From: Pseudomonas promysalinigenes
GTDB lineage: Bacteria; Pseudomonadota; Gammaproteobacteria; Pseudomonadales; Pseudomonadaceae
Assembly: GCF_014269025.2 (NCBI RefSeq)
Contig: NZ_CP077094.1
Coordinates: forward strand, 1,364,001-1,428,000
DNA length: 64,000 nucleotides
Direction of reading: 5' to 3'
Part shown: piece after piece, positions 29,954-40,295 of the stretch
How the letters are laid out: the number at the start of each line of letters is the position of its first letter
How positions within the stretch are numbered: the first letter of the stretch is position 1
Made by a program: the position numbers and the translations under genes
Notes under the pieces: generated by a model
Seen by the model: the letters and a program-made list of their open reading frames with translations, nothing else
The model's database searches: none
What the model was told of the DNA's origin: nothing

Positions 29954-30954
29954 CCTGGCTGATACTTGTCGCTGGCGTGGCTGCGCTGGCCATGACCGCA
30001 GGCTTGCGCCGCTACGCTCTGGCGCGCAGCCTGCTAGACATCCCCAATGCCCGCAGTTCGCATACCCTGCCAACCCCGCGGGGAGGGGGGCTGGCGTTCG
30101 TTGTCTGCTTCCTGCTGGGAGCCCTGGGCTTGGGCTGGGCTGGGGCCGTCGCGCCGCCGGTACTGGTCGGCCTGCTGGGGGCCGGTAGCCTGGTAGCGGT
30201 CATCGGCTTCATGGATGACCACGGCCATATTGCCGCACGCTGGCGTCTGCTTGGCCACTTTCTTGCCGCCGCCTGGGGGCTCTACTGGCTAGGGGGCATG
30301 CCGCCTGTCATGGTATTGGGCTGGTCACTGGATGGCGCTTGGCTGGGTGGGCTGTTTGGTGCCTTGTACTTGGTATGGCTGCTCAATCTGTACAATTTCA
30401 TGGATGGTATCGATGGTATCGCCAGCCTTGAAGCCATCTGCGTCTGTTTAGGCGGCTGCTTGCTTTACTGGCTGGGCGGGTATCCGCAAGCCACGTGGCT
30501 GCCGCTGCTGCTGGCCGCCACGGTGGCGGGCTTTTTATTCTGGAACTTTCCTCCAGCACGGATTTTCATGGGCGATGCCGGCAGTGGCTTCCTCGGCATC
30601 ATGCTGGGCCTGATGGCGTTGCAGGCAACCTGGATAAACCCGCTACTCTTCTGGGGCTGGTTAATACTTTTGGGGGTATTTGTAGTCGATGCCACCTTTA
30701 CGTTGCTGCGTCGGCTCTTGCGCGGCGAACGCATCTACGAGGCGCATCGCAGCCATGCCTATCAGTATGCTGTCCGCCAGCATGGCAGTCACCGGCCAGT
30801 GAGCCTTGCCGTAGCGGCCATCAACCTGGGCTGGTTATTGCCGGTGGCGTTGGCGGTGGTGGCGTTTGGCCTGGATGGTGCGACGGGAACCTTGGTCGCA
30901 TATTTCCCTCTTATAATGCTGGCGATCAAATACCATGCCGGGAAGCGGGAATAA
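29950..30954 (+). CDS. wbpL: undecaprenyl-phosphate glycosyltransferase initiating O-antigen synthesis
   Basis: A 334-aa polytopic inner-membrane enzyme of the MraY/WecA superfamily. About ten hydrophobic spans are seen. Conserved cytoplasmic elements are FMDDHGHIAARWRLLGHF, the NFMDGIDGIAS motif and MGDAGSGFLGI, with a His-rich EAHRSHAYQYAVRQHGSH loop near the end. It transfers an N-acetylamino-sugar phosphate to undecaprenyl phosphate. In P. aeruginosa WbpL primes both common and specific O-antigen. It overlaps wbpV and lies 42 bases before wbpM. Confidence 0.93.
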   Translation: MTWLILVAGVAALAMTAGLRRYALARSLLDIPNARSSHTLPTPRGGGLAFVVCFLLGALGLGWAGAVAPPVLVGLLGAGSLVAVIGFMDDHGHIAARWRLLGHFLAAAWGLYWLGGMPPVMVLGWSLDGAWLGGLFGALYLVWLLNLYNFMDGIDGIASLEAICVCLGGCLLYWLGGYPQATWLPLLLAATVAGFLFWNFPPARIFMGDAGSGFLGIMLGLMALQATWINPLLFWGWLILLGVFVVDATFTLLRRLLRGERIYEAHRSHAYQYAVRQHGSHRPVSLAVAAINLGWLLPVALAVVAFGLDGATGTLVAYFPLIMLAIKYHAGKRE

Positions 30955-30996
30955 CATGATCGAGCTAACCGCACTTGGCACGTTGAGGAGAGCTGG

Positions 30997-33006
30997 ATGA
31001 GCGATGCAAACAAAGACAGGCTGCGCCAGTTCCTCGTGAACCTCTCACGGCGGCAGAAGCGCCTGATTCAAGTCTGCACCGACATGCTGCTCATCTGGCT
31101 GGCCTTGTGGTTGTCGTTCATCGTGCGGCTAGGCATCGATGAAATGTACAACCCGATTCTGGAGCATACCTGGCTGTTCCTGGCCGCTCCGGTCGTGGCA
31201 GTGCCGTTGTTCATTCGGTTTGGCATGTACCGGGCGGTCATGCGCTATTTTGGCAACGATGCCCTGGTGACCATCATCAAGGCTGTCACCCTCTCGTCGT
31301 TGATTCTTGCCGTAGTGGTGTACTGGTACAGCAACCACAAAGTGGTGGTTCCCCGCTCGATCATCTTCAACTACTGGTGGCTGAGCCTGGTCATCATCGG
31401 TGGCTTGCGCCTGGTGATGCGTCAGTTCTTCCTCGGCGATTGGTTCACTGGCAACCACCAGATTCCTTTCACCAACCGCGACGATGGCCAGATCAAGGTC
31501 GCCATCTACGGCGCTGGTACGGCCGGCAACCAATTGCTGGCTGCGCTGCGCATGGGCCGGGTGATGCGGCCGGTGGCCTTCATCGATGACGATGGTGACC
31601 TCGCCAACCGAGTCATTTCCGGGCTTCAGGTCTACAAGCCCAAGCACTTACAGCAGATGATCAAGGAAACCGGTGCCCAGGAAATCCTCCTGGCTTTGCC
31701 CCGCGCTTCCCGTGCGCGGCGCAAGGAAATCCTGGCTTTCCTCGAGCCGTACCCGCTGCACGTGCGAAGCGTGCCTGCGTTTGCCGACTTGGCCAGTGGT
31801 CGGGTCAAGGTCGATGACATTCAGGACGTCGACATCGCCGACTTGCTCGGGCGTGACCCAGTGCCAGCTCAGGATGAACTGCTCGAGCGGTGCATCAAGA
31901 AGCAGACAGTGCTGGTCACTGGCGCAGGGGGCTCGATCGGCTCGGAGCTGTGCCGACAAATCATCGGCCTGGGCCCCAAGACCTTGCTGCTGTTCGACCA
32001 CAGCGAGTTCAACCTTTACAGCATCCTCAGTGAGCTGGAACGACACGCCGCCCGTGAGTCGCTCTCGGTTCGCTTGCTGCCGATTCTGGGCTCGGTGCGC
32101 AATCAGCAGCACCTTGCCGATATCATGAGCACCTGGCGGGTGGACACTGTCTACCATGCAGCTGCATACAAGCACGTGCCGATGGTCGAGCACAATATGG
32201 GCGAAGGCGTGCTTAACAATGTGTTCGGTACTCTATGCACCGCGCAAGCTGCCTTGCAGTCGGGAGTGGCCAACTTCGTGTTGATCTCCACCGACAAAGC
32301 GGTGCGGCCTACCAATGTGATGGGCAGTACCAAGCGCCTGTCCGAACTGATCCTGCAGGCTCTGAGTCGGGAAGCTGCGCCAGTGATGTATGGCGACAGC
32401 GGCAAAATTTCACGGGTGAACAAAACCCGTTTCACCATGGTGCGCTTCGGTAACGTGCTGGGCTCTTCGGGCTCGGTGATACCGTTGTTCCACCAGCAGA
32501 TCAAGGCTGGTGGGCCGCTCACCGTTACCCACCCGAAGATCACGCGGTACTTCATGACCATCCCCGAGGCTGCCCAACTGGTGTTGCAGGCCGGGGCCAT
32601 GGGGCAGGGGGGCGACGTCTTCGTCCTGGATATGGGCGAACCCGTCAAAATCGTCGAGCTGGCCGAAAAAATGATTCACCTGTCGGGCCTGAGCGTGCGT
32701 AGCCCAGGCAACCCCACTGGCGATATCGCCATTGAATTCTCAGGCTTGCGGCCGGGTGAAAAGCTGTATGAAGAGCTTCTGATCGGTGATGACGTATCGC
32801 CCACCGTGCACCCCATGATCATGACGGCCAAGGAAGACTTCCTGGCGTGGGATGTATTGCGCGAGCGCTTGGCAGCGCTGCTCAAAGCGGTTGCAGAAGA
32901 TGATTTCAGCCGCATCAGGCACCTGCTGCGCGAGTTGGTCAGCGGCTATTCGCCGGAGGGCGATATCGTCGATTGGCTGTACTTGCAGCAGCATCAAGAC
33001 CGATAA
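30997..33006 (+). CDS. wbpM: UDP-GlcNAc 4,6-dehydratase, membrane-anchored (WbpM/CapD type)
   Basis: 669 aa. Four hydrophobic segments (about 25-140) anchor the protein. A CoA-binding-like domain with GAGTAGNQLLAALR lies near 170, and the dehydratase domain starts at VTGAGGSIGSELCRQI (about 305). The catalytic region STDKAVRPTNVMGSTKR has Met-x3-Lys in place of the usual Tyr-x3-Lys, as is typical of this family. It makes UDP-4-keto-6-deoxy-GlcNAc, the precursor of QuiNAc or FucNAc. A good GAGGAG lies nine bases before the ATG. It marks the end of the O-antigen cluster. Confidence 0.95.
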   Translation: MSDANKDRLRQFLVNLSRRQKRLIQVCTDMLLIWLALWLSFIVRLGIDEMYNPILEHTWLFLAAPVVAVPLFIRFGMYRAVMRYFGNDALVTIIKAVTLSSLILAVVVYWYSNHKVVVPRSIIFNYWWLSLVIIGGLRLVMRQFFLGDWFTGNHQIPFTNRDDGQIKVAIYGAGTAGNQLLAALRMGRVMRPVAFIDDDGDLANRVISGLQVYKPKHLQQMIKETGAQEILLALPRASRARRKEILAFLEPYPLHVRSVPAFADLASGRVKVDDIQDVDIADLLGRDPVPAQDELLERCIKKQTVLVTGAGGSIGSELCRQIIGLGPKTLLLFDHSEFNLYSILSELERHAARESLSVRLLPILGSVRNQQHLADIMSTWRVDTVYHAAAYKHVPMVEHNMGEGVLNNVFGTLCTAQAALQSGVANFVLISTDKAVRPTNVMGSTKRLSELILQALSREAAPVMYGDSGKISRVNKTRFTMVRFGNVLGSSGSVIPLFHQQIKAGGPLTVTHPKITRYFMTIPEAAQLVLQAGAMGQGGDVFVLDMGEPVKIVELAEKMIHLSGLSVRSPGNPTGDIAIEFSGLRPGEKLYEELLIGDDVSPTVHPMIMTAKEDFLAWDVLRERLAALLKAVAEDDFSRIRHLLRELVSGYSPEGDIVDWLYLQQHQDR

Positions 33007-33122
33007 AGCGGCTTCCTACAAAACAAGGGGATTAGCCCCCTTCGCGGGCACTTTGGGGATCGATAATCTGGCCTGGCAGCCAAGGAAACGCTGCCTCGCC
33101 AATTACTCCAAGGAGTGCTTCT

Positions 33123-33452
33123 ATGCGTAATACCGTGCTTTCGTATCTGTTGCTGCCCCTGTTCGCGGGCCTTGCGTTTTCGGTTAACGCCGCACCTGCC
33201 GAGGGGCCAATGACTCAGCCGGTAGCGGCGATGAGCCAGAAGAGCACCGGGCCCGCACTTGTAAACTTGAACCAGGCCGACGCTGCTACTTTGCAGAAAG
33301 AACTCACTGGCATTGGCAAGGCCAAGGCTGAGGCCATCGTTGCGTACCGCGAGGCTAACGGGCCGTTTGCGACGGTTGACGAGTTACTGGAAATAAAAGG
33401 CATCGGCAATGCATTGCTGGAGCGTAACCGCGATAAGTTAAGCGTTGAATGA
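33123..33452 (+). CDS. ComEA-like helix-hairpin-helix protein
   Basis: A 109-aa protein with a signal peptide (LLLPLFAGLAFSVNA) and a C-terminal double helix-hairpin-helix (LVNLNQADAATLQKEL, GIGKAKAEAIVAYREA, IKGIGNALLERNRDKL). The family binds DNA in the periplasm and can support natural transformation, but stand-alone copies next to wbpM are common in pseudomonads without proven competence. AAGGAG precedes the ATG. A strong palindromic terminator follows. Confidence 0.9.
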   Translation: MRNTVLSYLLLPLFAGLAFSVNAAPAEGPMTQPVAAMSQKSTGPALVNLNQADAATLQKELTGIGKAKAEAIVAYREANGPFATVDELLEIKGIGNALLERNRDKLSVE

Positions 33453-33486
33453 CTACGCTCATCGGGCTCATCGCAGTCAGTTAAAT

Positions 33487-33513
33487 CAATTGGGCCGCAA
33501 AGCGGCCCAATTG
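33487..33513. terminator. bidirectional hairpin after comEA-like gene
   Basis: CAATTGGGCCGC, loop AAA, GCGGCCCAATTG: a perfect 12-bp stem between convergent genes. U runs are short on both sides. Confidence 0.75.
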
Positions 33514-33594
33514 ATAAGCATGAAACCTTAGTTTCAGGCATCAGCCTAACGGCTCTCAGCATGATTGCCTGCCGCCGTCACGCTGAAGCCCGCA

Positions 33595-33762
33595 TTATCT
33601 GTCCTGCGCGTCCTTGGCATCGGCTTGTGCATTGCGTTCATGCACTTTGCGCAGTTGTTCATCAGTCAATGGGAGTTTTTTGGCTGTATCGCGCAGCATC
33701 ATCAACCCGCCGACGATAGAACCCAAGGCTACGATGAGTATCAGCCAGGCGTACCAGGGCAT
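33595..33762 (-). CDS. DUF2897 small membrane protein
   Basis: 55 aa from the ATG at 33762 ([15 protein letters not shown]), which has AGGAG at the right distance; a frame extending to 33792 lacks one. One N-terminal membrane helix (about 5-25) is followed by a charged cytoplasmic tail ([19 protein letters not shown]). It matches the small DUF2897 family of gamma-proteobacteria, of unknown role. It is convergent with the comEA-like gene and divergent from pyrF. Confidence 0.8.
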   Translation of the reverse strand: MPWYAWLILIVALGSIVGGLMMLRDTAKKLPLTDEQLRKVHERNAQADAKDAQDR

Positions 33763-33944
33763 TTGTATTCTCCTGTCAGCACCATGGGGCAATGCTTGTA
33801 CTCATATCGAGCATCACCCGGTTGGGTTGGTTCAATTATAGGCAGCGCCCACCTCTGGGCCAATCCGATGACCTGCGGCCCCCAAAGCCTGCGCCACTTC
33901 GTTTACAATGCGCGCCGTTTACGACTTGCCAAGAGACCCCGACC

Positions 33945-34646
33945 ATGTCCGCCTGCCAGACGCCCCTGATCGTCGCCCTGGATTTTCCCACCCGTGACGC
34001 TGCCCTGAAGCTGGCTGACCAGCTCGACCCCTCCCTGTGCCGGGTCAAAGTTGGCAAAGAACTGTTCACCAGCAGCGCCTCGGGAATTGTGGAAACGCTC
34101 TGCGCGAAAGGCTTCGAAGTATTCCTGGATTTGAAGTTCCATGACATCCCCAATACTACGGCCATGGCTGTGAAGGCTGCTGCCGAGATGGGGGTATGGA
34201 TGGTCAACGTGCACTGCTCCGGTGGCCTGCGGATGATGGCCGCCTGCCGCGAAGCGCTGGCCAAGCGCACGGGTCCGCAACCACTGCTGATCGGGGTGAC
34301 CGTGTTGACCAGCATGGAGCGTGAGGACTTGGCGGGCATCGGCCTGGATGTGGACCCGCAGCAGCAAGTGCTGCGTTTGGCCGCGCTGGCAGAGAAGGCG
34401 GGTATGGACGGCCTGGTGTGCTCGGCGCTGGAAGCACCCGCGCTCAAAGCCGCGCACCCGGCACTGCAACTGGTCACTCCAGGCATTCGTCCTGCTGGCA
34501 GCGCCCTGGACGACCAGCGCCGTATCCTAACTCCGCGCGAGGCATTGGATGCAGGCTCCGATTACCTGGTAATCGGCCGCCCTATCAGCAAAGCAGCCGA
34601 CCCCGCGCAGGCACTGGCCGCGGTGGTGGCCGAGATTCGCGGCTGA
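33945..34646 (+). CDS. pyrF: orotidine 5'-phosphate decarboxylase
   Basis: PyrF decarboxylates OMP to UMP, the last step of de novo pyrimidine synthesis. It has 233 aa from the ATG at 33945 ([15 protein letters not shown]), preceded by AAGAGA; longer frames run through non-coding sequence. The signature [12 protein letters not shown] carries the catalytic Asp-x-Lys-x4-Asp, and VTPGIRP and VIGRPI form the phosphate-binding end. It stands alone, with a hairpin after the stop. Confidence 0.96.
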   Translation: MSACQTPLIVALDFPTRDAALKLADQLDPSLCRVKVGKELFTSSASGIVETLCAKGFEVFLDLKFHDIPNTTAMAVKAAAEMGVWMVNVHCSGGLRMMAACREALAKRTGPQPLLIGVTVLTSMEREDLAGIGLDVDPQQQVLRLAALAEKAGMDGLVCSALEAPALKAAHPALQLVTPGIRPAGSALDDQRRILTPREALDAGSDYLVIGRPISKAADPAQALAAVVAEIRG

Positions 34647-34656
34647 ACTGGCAACC

Positions 34657-34676
34657 GGGCTACCGTCGGGTAGCCC
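34657..34676. terminator. hairpin between pyrF and a convergent gene
   Basis: GGGCTACC, loop of four, GGTAGCCC lies 10 bases past the pyrF stop. It may serve both convergent genes; the U run is missing. Confidence 0.5.
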
Positions 34677-34682
34677 ATAGCT

Positions 34683-35072
34683 TCAATGGGCAATATCCAT
34701 GGTGCTGGCTTGGGTTGCACGTATGAGGGCGACGTCCACATGGTAGGTGGCGAAGTCGCTGGAACGCAGGGTGGTGCCCAAGGTGGCGCTCAAGACCACA
34801 TCGTGTTGGCGCTTGATGTCCTGCAAGGTGCTGGCGAACTGATGTTCATGCGTCATTATCAGCAGAGCGCAATCTGCGCCTTGGGCGAAAGCCTGTTGTA
34901 AGGCTTTGGCATTGAACGCCAACGCTACCCCACGCTGATAGGCTTCGACCAGCTCGTGGGTGGCGGTCACATTCAGGTTCAGGCCCCCTTGCGGTGTATG
35001 GCGCTGGGCTATCTTCGCCTGGGTCATCACATGGGCGCAGGCCTGCAGAAACAACGATTCGTACCACTCCAC
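34683..35072 (-). CDS. conserved hypothetical protein, 129 aa
   Basis: I do not recognise this family. The start is GTG with a good GAGGAG six bases upstream (GTGGAGTGGTACG at 35072). No signal peptide, membrane helix or known motif is visible; the composition is that of a soluble alpha/beta protein, with His/Thr-rich stretches (TATHELVEAYQ, IMTHEHQFAS). It is convergent with pyrF and lies upstream of the terminator shared with kdsA. Confidence 0.7.
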   Translation of the reverse strand: MEWYESLFLQACAHVMTQAKIAQRHTPQGGLNLNVTATHELVEAYQRGVALAFNAKALQQAFAQGADCALLIMTHEHQFASTLQDIKRQHDVVLSATLGTTLRSSDFATYHVDVALIRATQASTMDIAH

Positions 35073-35163
35073 AATGTTCTCCTCATGAAAGCGCGCACAT
35101 CAATACCTGAGTTTGAGCGTGAGCGCCACGGGCATTGCCCATATTCACAGGCGAAATGAAAAA

Positions 35164-35192
35164 GGGCCGACCTGCAATGTGCAGGTCGGCCC
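35164..35192. terminator. strong bidirectional terminator after kdsA
   Basis: GGGCCGACCTGCA, loop ATG, TGCAGGTCGGCCC: a perfect 13-bp stem flanked by A-rich sequence on the left and T6 on the right. On the minus strand it ends kdsA with a UUUUU-like tail. Confidence 0.9.
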
Positions 35193-35211
35193 TTTTTTCA
35201 TTGCTTTCGAA

Positions 35212-36135
<924 letters not shown>

Positions 36136-36172
36136 TTAAGGGGGCGCGGCACAGTCCAGGGCTACACCCGCG

Positions 36173-37174
36173 TCACACCTTCAACACCAACTTGCCGAAG
36201 TTTTCCCCGTTGAACAGCTTGAGCAATGTTTCTGGGAACGTCTCCAGCCCTTCGACCACATCCTCCTTGCTCTTGACCTTGCCGCTGGCCAGCCAACCGG
36301 CCATCTCCTGCGCGGCCTTGCCATAGTCCTTGACGTGGTCCATCACCACGAAGCCTTCCATGCGTGCGCGGTTCACCAGCAGCGCCAGGTAGTTGGCCGG
36401 GCCTTTGACCGCTTCTTTGTTGTTGTACTGGCTGATGGCGCCGCAAATCACGATGCGTGCTTTGAAGTTGATGCGGGTGAGGACCGCGTCGAGGATTTCG
36501 CCGCCGACGTTGTCGAAGTACACATCGACCCCTTTCGGGCATTCGCGCTTCAGGCCGGCCAGCACGTCCTCGGCTTTGTAGTCGATCACGCCGTCGAAGC
36601 CCAGTTCGTCTTTCAGGTATTGGCATTTCTGCGCACCACCGGCAATGCCGACCACATGGCAGCCTTTGAGCTTGGCGATCTGCCCGACGATGCTGCCCAC
36701 CGCACCGGCTGCGCCCGAGATGACCACGGTGTCACCGGCCCTGGGCTGGCCGACTTCGAGCAGGGCGAAGTAGGCGGTCATGCCGGTCATGCCCAGGGCC
36801 GACAGGTAGCGGGGCAGCGGGGCGAGATTGGGGTCGATCTTGTGCAGGCCCTGGGGCTCGCCGGTGAAGTAGTCCTGCACACCAAGGGCGCCGCTGACAT
36901 GGTCGCCGGGCTTGTAGTCGGGATGGTTGGAAGCCACCACCTCGCCAACGCCCAGGGCACGCATCACCTGGCCCAGGGCAACGGGTGGGATGTAAGACTT
37001 GCCTTCGTTCATCCAGCCGCGCATGGCTGGGTCCAGGGACAGGTACAGGTTGCGCACCTGGATCTGCCCTTCGGCAGGCGCCTGGGCGGGCACGGTCTCG
37101 AAGGTGAAGTCGTCACGGCGCACGGCGCCGGCCGGGCGTTTGGCAAGCAGGAAGCGGCGGTTGGTCTGGGTCAT
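36173..37174 (-). CDS. zinc-independent NADP-dependent oxidoreductase (MDR family, CurA-like)
   Basis: A 333-aa medium-chain dehydrogenase/reductase of the leukotriene-B4 dehydrogenase/2-alkenal reductase group. Features are the N-terminal LYLSLDPAMRGWM, the cofactor site VSGAAGAVGSIVGQIAKLKG near 155-175, and VYFDNVGGEILDAVL. Zinc ligands are absent, as expected. It probably reduces the C=C bond of enones using NADPH. It stands alone, divergent from the SDR gene. Confidence 0.9.
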   Translation of the reverse strand: MTQTNRRFLLAKRPAGAVRRDDFTFETVPAQAPAEGQIQVRNLYLSLDPAMRGWMNEGKSYIPPVALGQVMRALGVGEVVASNHPDYKPGDHVSGALGVQDYFTGEPQGLHKIDPNLAPLPRYLSALGMTGMTAYFALLEVGQPRAGDTVVISGAAGAVGSIVGQIAKLKGCHVVGIAGGAQKCQYLKDELGFDGVIDYKAEDVLAGLKRECPKGVDVYFDNVGGEILDAVLTRINFKARIVICGAISQYNNKEAVKGPANYLALLVNRARMEGFVVMDHVKDYGKAAQEMAGWLASGKVKSKEDVVEGLETFPETLLKLFNGENFGKLVLKV

Positions 37175-37348
37175 GGCAGGTCCTTGTGATGGAATGAGGC
37201 TCAGCGGTCAATTTAACCTGCTGATGCTGGTTGGTCCGCAAAATCACTGGTAAGCATGGTAGCTCAACCGCTGCCCTGATGATGCTGCCCAGCCCGGTGG
37301 TAGGCTGACTAGACTCTCAGCCCATCCATTCCCCTTCTGGAGCAGACG

Positions 37349-38110
37349 ATGAGCATGACCTTTTCCGGCCAGGTAGCCCTGGTCACTGGCGCTGGCGCGG
37401 GGATCGGCCGGGCTACGGCGCTGGCCTTTGCCCGCCAAGGCCTGAAGGTGGTGGTAGCCGATCTTGACCCGGTCGCAGGCCAGTCTACCGTCGACCTGCT
37501 GCATCAAGCGGGGGGCGAGGCGTTGTTCGTGGCCTGTGACGTGACCAAGGACGCCGAGGTACGGCAACTGCACGAGCGGGTCATCGAGGTGTATGGGCGC
37601 TTGGACTACGCCTTCAACAACGCAGGCATCGAAATTGAAAAAGGGCGTTTGGCCGAGGGCAGTGAGGCCGAGTTCGACGCCATCATGGGCGTCAATGTCA
37701 AAGGCGTATGGCTGTGCATGAAGTACCAGTTGCCGCTGCTAGTGGCTCAAGGCGGCGGGGCGATCGTCAATACCGCCTCGGTGGCGGGCCTGGGCGCAGC
37801 ACCGAAGATGAGCATTTATGCCGCCTCCAAGCATGCGGTGATCGGCCTGACCAAGTCGGCGGCCATCGAATATGCCAAGAAGCGTATCCGGGTCAACGCG
37901 GTGTGCCCGGCGGTGATCGATACCGATATGTTCCGCCGTGCCTATGAAGCTGACCCGCGCAAGGCTGAATTTGCCGCTGCCATGCATCCGGTGGGGCGTA
38001 TCGGCAAGGTCGACGAAGTGGCCAGTGCCGTCTTGTACCTGTGCAGCGATGGGGCGGCCTTCACCACGGGGCACAGCCTTGCTGTGGACGGCGGAGCCAC
38101 GGCCATTTGA
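37349..38110 (+). CDS. short-chain dehydrogenase/reductase
   Basis: A 253-aa classical SDR. It has TGAGAGIGRATA (13-24) for cofactor binding, NNAGIEIEKG near 89, a Ser in NTASVAGLGA and catalytic Tyr-x3-Lys in YAASKHAVIGLTKS near 158. The substrate is not predictable. CTGGAG lies before the ATG. Confidence 0.92.
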   Translation: MSMTFSGQVALVTGAGAGIGRATALAFARQGLKVVVADLDPVAGQSTVDLLHQAGGEALFVACDVTKDAEVRQLHERVIEVYGRLDYAFNNAGIEIEKGRLAEGSEAEFDAIMGVNVKGVWLCMKYQLPLLVAQGGGAIVNTASVAGLGAAPKMSIYAASKHAVIGLTKSAAIEYAKKRIRVNAVCPAVIDTDMFRRAYEADPRKAEFAAAMHPVGRIGKVDEVASAVLYLCSDGAAFTTGHSLAVDGGATAI

Positions 38111-38124
38111 GCCGGCCCCGATCA

Positions 38125-38148
38125 GCCCTGCAATTTCCCCTGCAGGGC
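38125..38148 (+). terminator. hairpin after the SDR gene
   Basis: GCCCTGCA, 8-base loop, TGCAGGGC lies 14 bases past the SDR stop, without a U run. Weak terminator candidate. Confidence 0.4.
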
Positions 38149-38279
38149 GACCCTTAGTTAGCTGATAACGACAGTACATAGCTATTTGACACCATTTTTC
38201 TGTCGCCCCCTTGTTTGCAGGCCAAGAACGTTGCAACGCTTAGCTTTCGGCAAACCTTGCACGGTGAAGAGGATCGGCG

Positions 38280-40217
38280 ATGGCGGCGAGCAGGCGCGGT
38301 GTTCTGGCTAACCTGGGCATGGCCCGCAAACTGGGCCTTGGCTTTGCCCTGGTGTTGCTGCTGACCGTGGCGGTGGCGGCCATCGGTGTAGCCGCGCTGC
38401 ATGGCGTCGGCCAGCGTTTCGACGGGCTGCGTGAGCTAGGCCAGTTCAATACCGACCTGCTGCGGTTGCGTCAGCGCGAGCAGGCGTTTGCTTTGCGTTC
38501 GGATATCAAGGAAGCCGAGGCTCTGCGCAGCGGGTTGCAGAACCTCGCCGAGCGCGCCCGCACCCTGCCGGCAATGAGCGCGGCCGAGGCTGACCTGGCG
38601 GCGTACGGCCAGGCCTTTGAAGCCTTCGTCGAAGCGGTGCAGGCCAAGGAGCTGGCGCTGGACATGGCCAGTTGGTCGGTGTCCAGCGTGGCCAATAACC
38701 TCGATGTGCTGCAATCGGGCTTGGCCGATGATGCCACTTACACCCTTAAGCAATCCCAAGGCCAACAAGGTGGCGAGTTCCTCGAACAGGCCGGGCAGGT
38801 GGCGCAAGTTTCGCGGTTGATGCTGCAAGCCATGGAAGAGGCGCGGGTGCGCTTGGACAAGAGCCGCAAGGGTGAAGAAGTCGAGCAAGGGCGCATCGCG
38901 CAGACTGTCGACGCAGCGCAGTTGGTCGAGCAGCTCAAGGCCAGTGTCAGTGACCCCGGCTACCAAAGTGTGCTGGGTGAAGTGGCTGGGCACATTGCCA
39001 GTTTCTCCGACAAACTTAACGAATACACCGATCTGCTGGGTAAAGAACAGGGCATCAAGGCACAGTTGCAAGCCAGTGCCGAGCAGGTCACCAGCCGGGT
39101 CGACCAGGCCTATGTGGCCGACCAGCAAGCCATGCAGTCGGAACTTGCGCGTAATAGCCTGGCGATCGCCTTGGCCACTGGCCTTGCGCTGCTGGTGGGC
39201 ATTCTCGCTGCCTGGCTGATTCCCCGCGCGGTGATCGGCCCACTCAAACGCGTAATCAGCCGTGCCCAGCGCATCGCTGCCGGGGAATTGAGCCTGGAGC
39301 ACGAAGCGCCGCGCAGCGACGAAGTGGGCCAGTTGATGCAGGCCATGCAGCAGATGGCTGCCGGGCTGTCGGGCGTGGTCAGTGGTCTGCAGCAGGGCAT
39401 CGAGCAGTTGGCAGGTAGCGCCCAGGCACTGTCGGCTGTGACCGAGCAGACCAACCGTGAAGTTGGCAGCCAGAAGGAAGAGACCGAGCAGGTAGCGACT
39501 GCCATGCAGCAGATGACTGCCACCGTGCACGATGTGGCGCGTAACGCCGAGCAAGCCGCGCAGGCGGCACAGGCGGCCGACGAGAAGGTCGACGCTGGCC
39601 AGCGTGTGGTGCGCGAAAGCATGCAGCGCATCGAGCAATTGGCCAGTGCCGCAGACACTGCCAGCGCGGGTATCGATAGCTTGAGCGCCGAGATCCACAC
39701 CATTGGCGATGTGCTGGAGGTGATCAAAAGCGTGGCCGAGCAGACCAACCTGCTGGCGCTGAACGCGGCTATCGAGGCGGCCCGGGCCGGTGAGCAGGGG
39801 CGTGGTTTCGCCGTGGTGGCTGATGAGGTGCGCGCCCTGGCCCGGCGTACCCGGCAGTCGACCGAGGAAATCGAACGGCTGGTGGCCAGCCTGCGGGGCA
39901 ACGCCCAGCAGTCGGTGACGCAGATCCGTGGCAGTACCGAGCTGGTACGCCTGGCCGTAGCCGACGCGCTACAGACCGAAAGCGCGCTGGGCAGCATTGC
40001 CGCGGCGGTGTCCTTGATTCAGCAGATGAACCAGCAGATTGCTGCGGCAGCCGAGCAGCAGAGTTCGGTAGCCGAAGAGATCAGCCGCAGCGTGACGCAG
40101 ATCCGCGGCAGTGCCGACCAGGCGGCGCTGGCGATGCAGGACAATGCCCGCTCCAGTGTCGAATTGGCGCAACTGGGCAGTGACCTCAAAGGCATGGTCG
40201 GGCATTTTAGGCTGTGA
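38280..40217 (+). CDS. methyl-accepting chemotaxis protein with large periplasmic HBM-type domain
   Basis: A 645-aa transmembrane chemoreceptor. TM1 lies at about 19-41, a 250-residue helical periplasmic domain follows (about 42-290), then TM2 at about 293-316 ([19 protein letters not shown]), a HAMP region (about 317-370) and the cytoplasmic signalling helices with the conserved tip [20 protein letters not shown]. The size and helical composition of the sensor domain fit the helical bimodular (HBM) class, as in P. putida McpS, a sensor of TCA-cycle acids. The ligand is not predictable. No CheR pentapeptide is present at the C-terminus. Confidence 0.92.
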   Translation: MAASRRGVLANLGMARKLGLGFALVLLLTVAVAAIGVAALHGVGQRFDGLRELGQFNTDLLRLRQREQAFALRSDIKEAEALRSGLQNLAERARTLPAMSAAEADLAAYGQAFEAFVEAVQAKELALDMASWSVSSVANNLDVLQSGLADDATYTLKQSQGQQGGEFLEQAGQVAQVSRLMLQAMEEARVRLDKSRKGEEVEQGRIAQTVDAAQLVEQLKASVSDPGYQSVLGEVAGHIASFSDKLNEYTDLLGKEQGIKAQLQASAEQVTSRVDQAYVADQQAMQSELARNSLAIALATGLALLVGILAAWLIPRAVIGPLKRVISRAQRIAAGELSLEHEAPRSDEVGQLMQAMQQMAAGLSGVVSGLQQGIEQLAGSAQALSAVTEQTNREVGSQKEETEQVATAMQQMTATVHDVARNAEQAAQAAQAADEKVDAGQRVVRESMQRIEQLASAADTASAGIDSLSAEIHTIGDVLEVIKSVAEQTNLLALNAAIEAARAGEQGRGFAVVADEVRALARRTRQSTEEIERLVASLRGNAQQSVTQIRGSTELVRLAVADALQTESALGSIAAAVSLIQQMNQQIAAAAEQQSSVAEEISRSVTQIRGSADQAALAMQDNARSSVELAQLGSDLKGMVGHFRL

Positions 40218-40251
40218 GTGGCTGGCGGTGGATTTTCGTGGGGTTCGAGAC

Positions 40252-40275
40252 CGAGCGCCGCCCGCGCGGCGCTCG
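40252..40275. terminator. palindrome between convergent chemoreceptor and transporter genes
   Basis: CGAGCGCCGC, loop of four, GCGGCGCTCG: a perfect 10-bp stem between convergent genes. No U run, so bidirectional termination is likely but not certain. Confidence 0.55.
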
Positions 40276-40295
40276 ATCTCAACCGCAACACTGAA

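Noticed and set aside
38436..39698. 420-aa open frame on the minus strand, opposite the chemoreceptor
   Set aside because: Antisense shadow; the plus strand has the full chemoreceptor signature.
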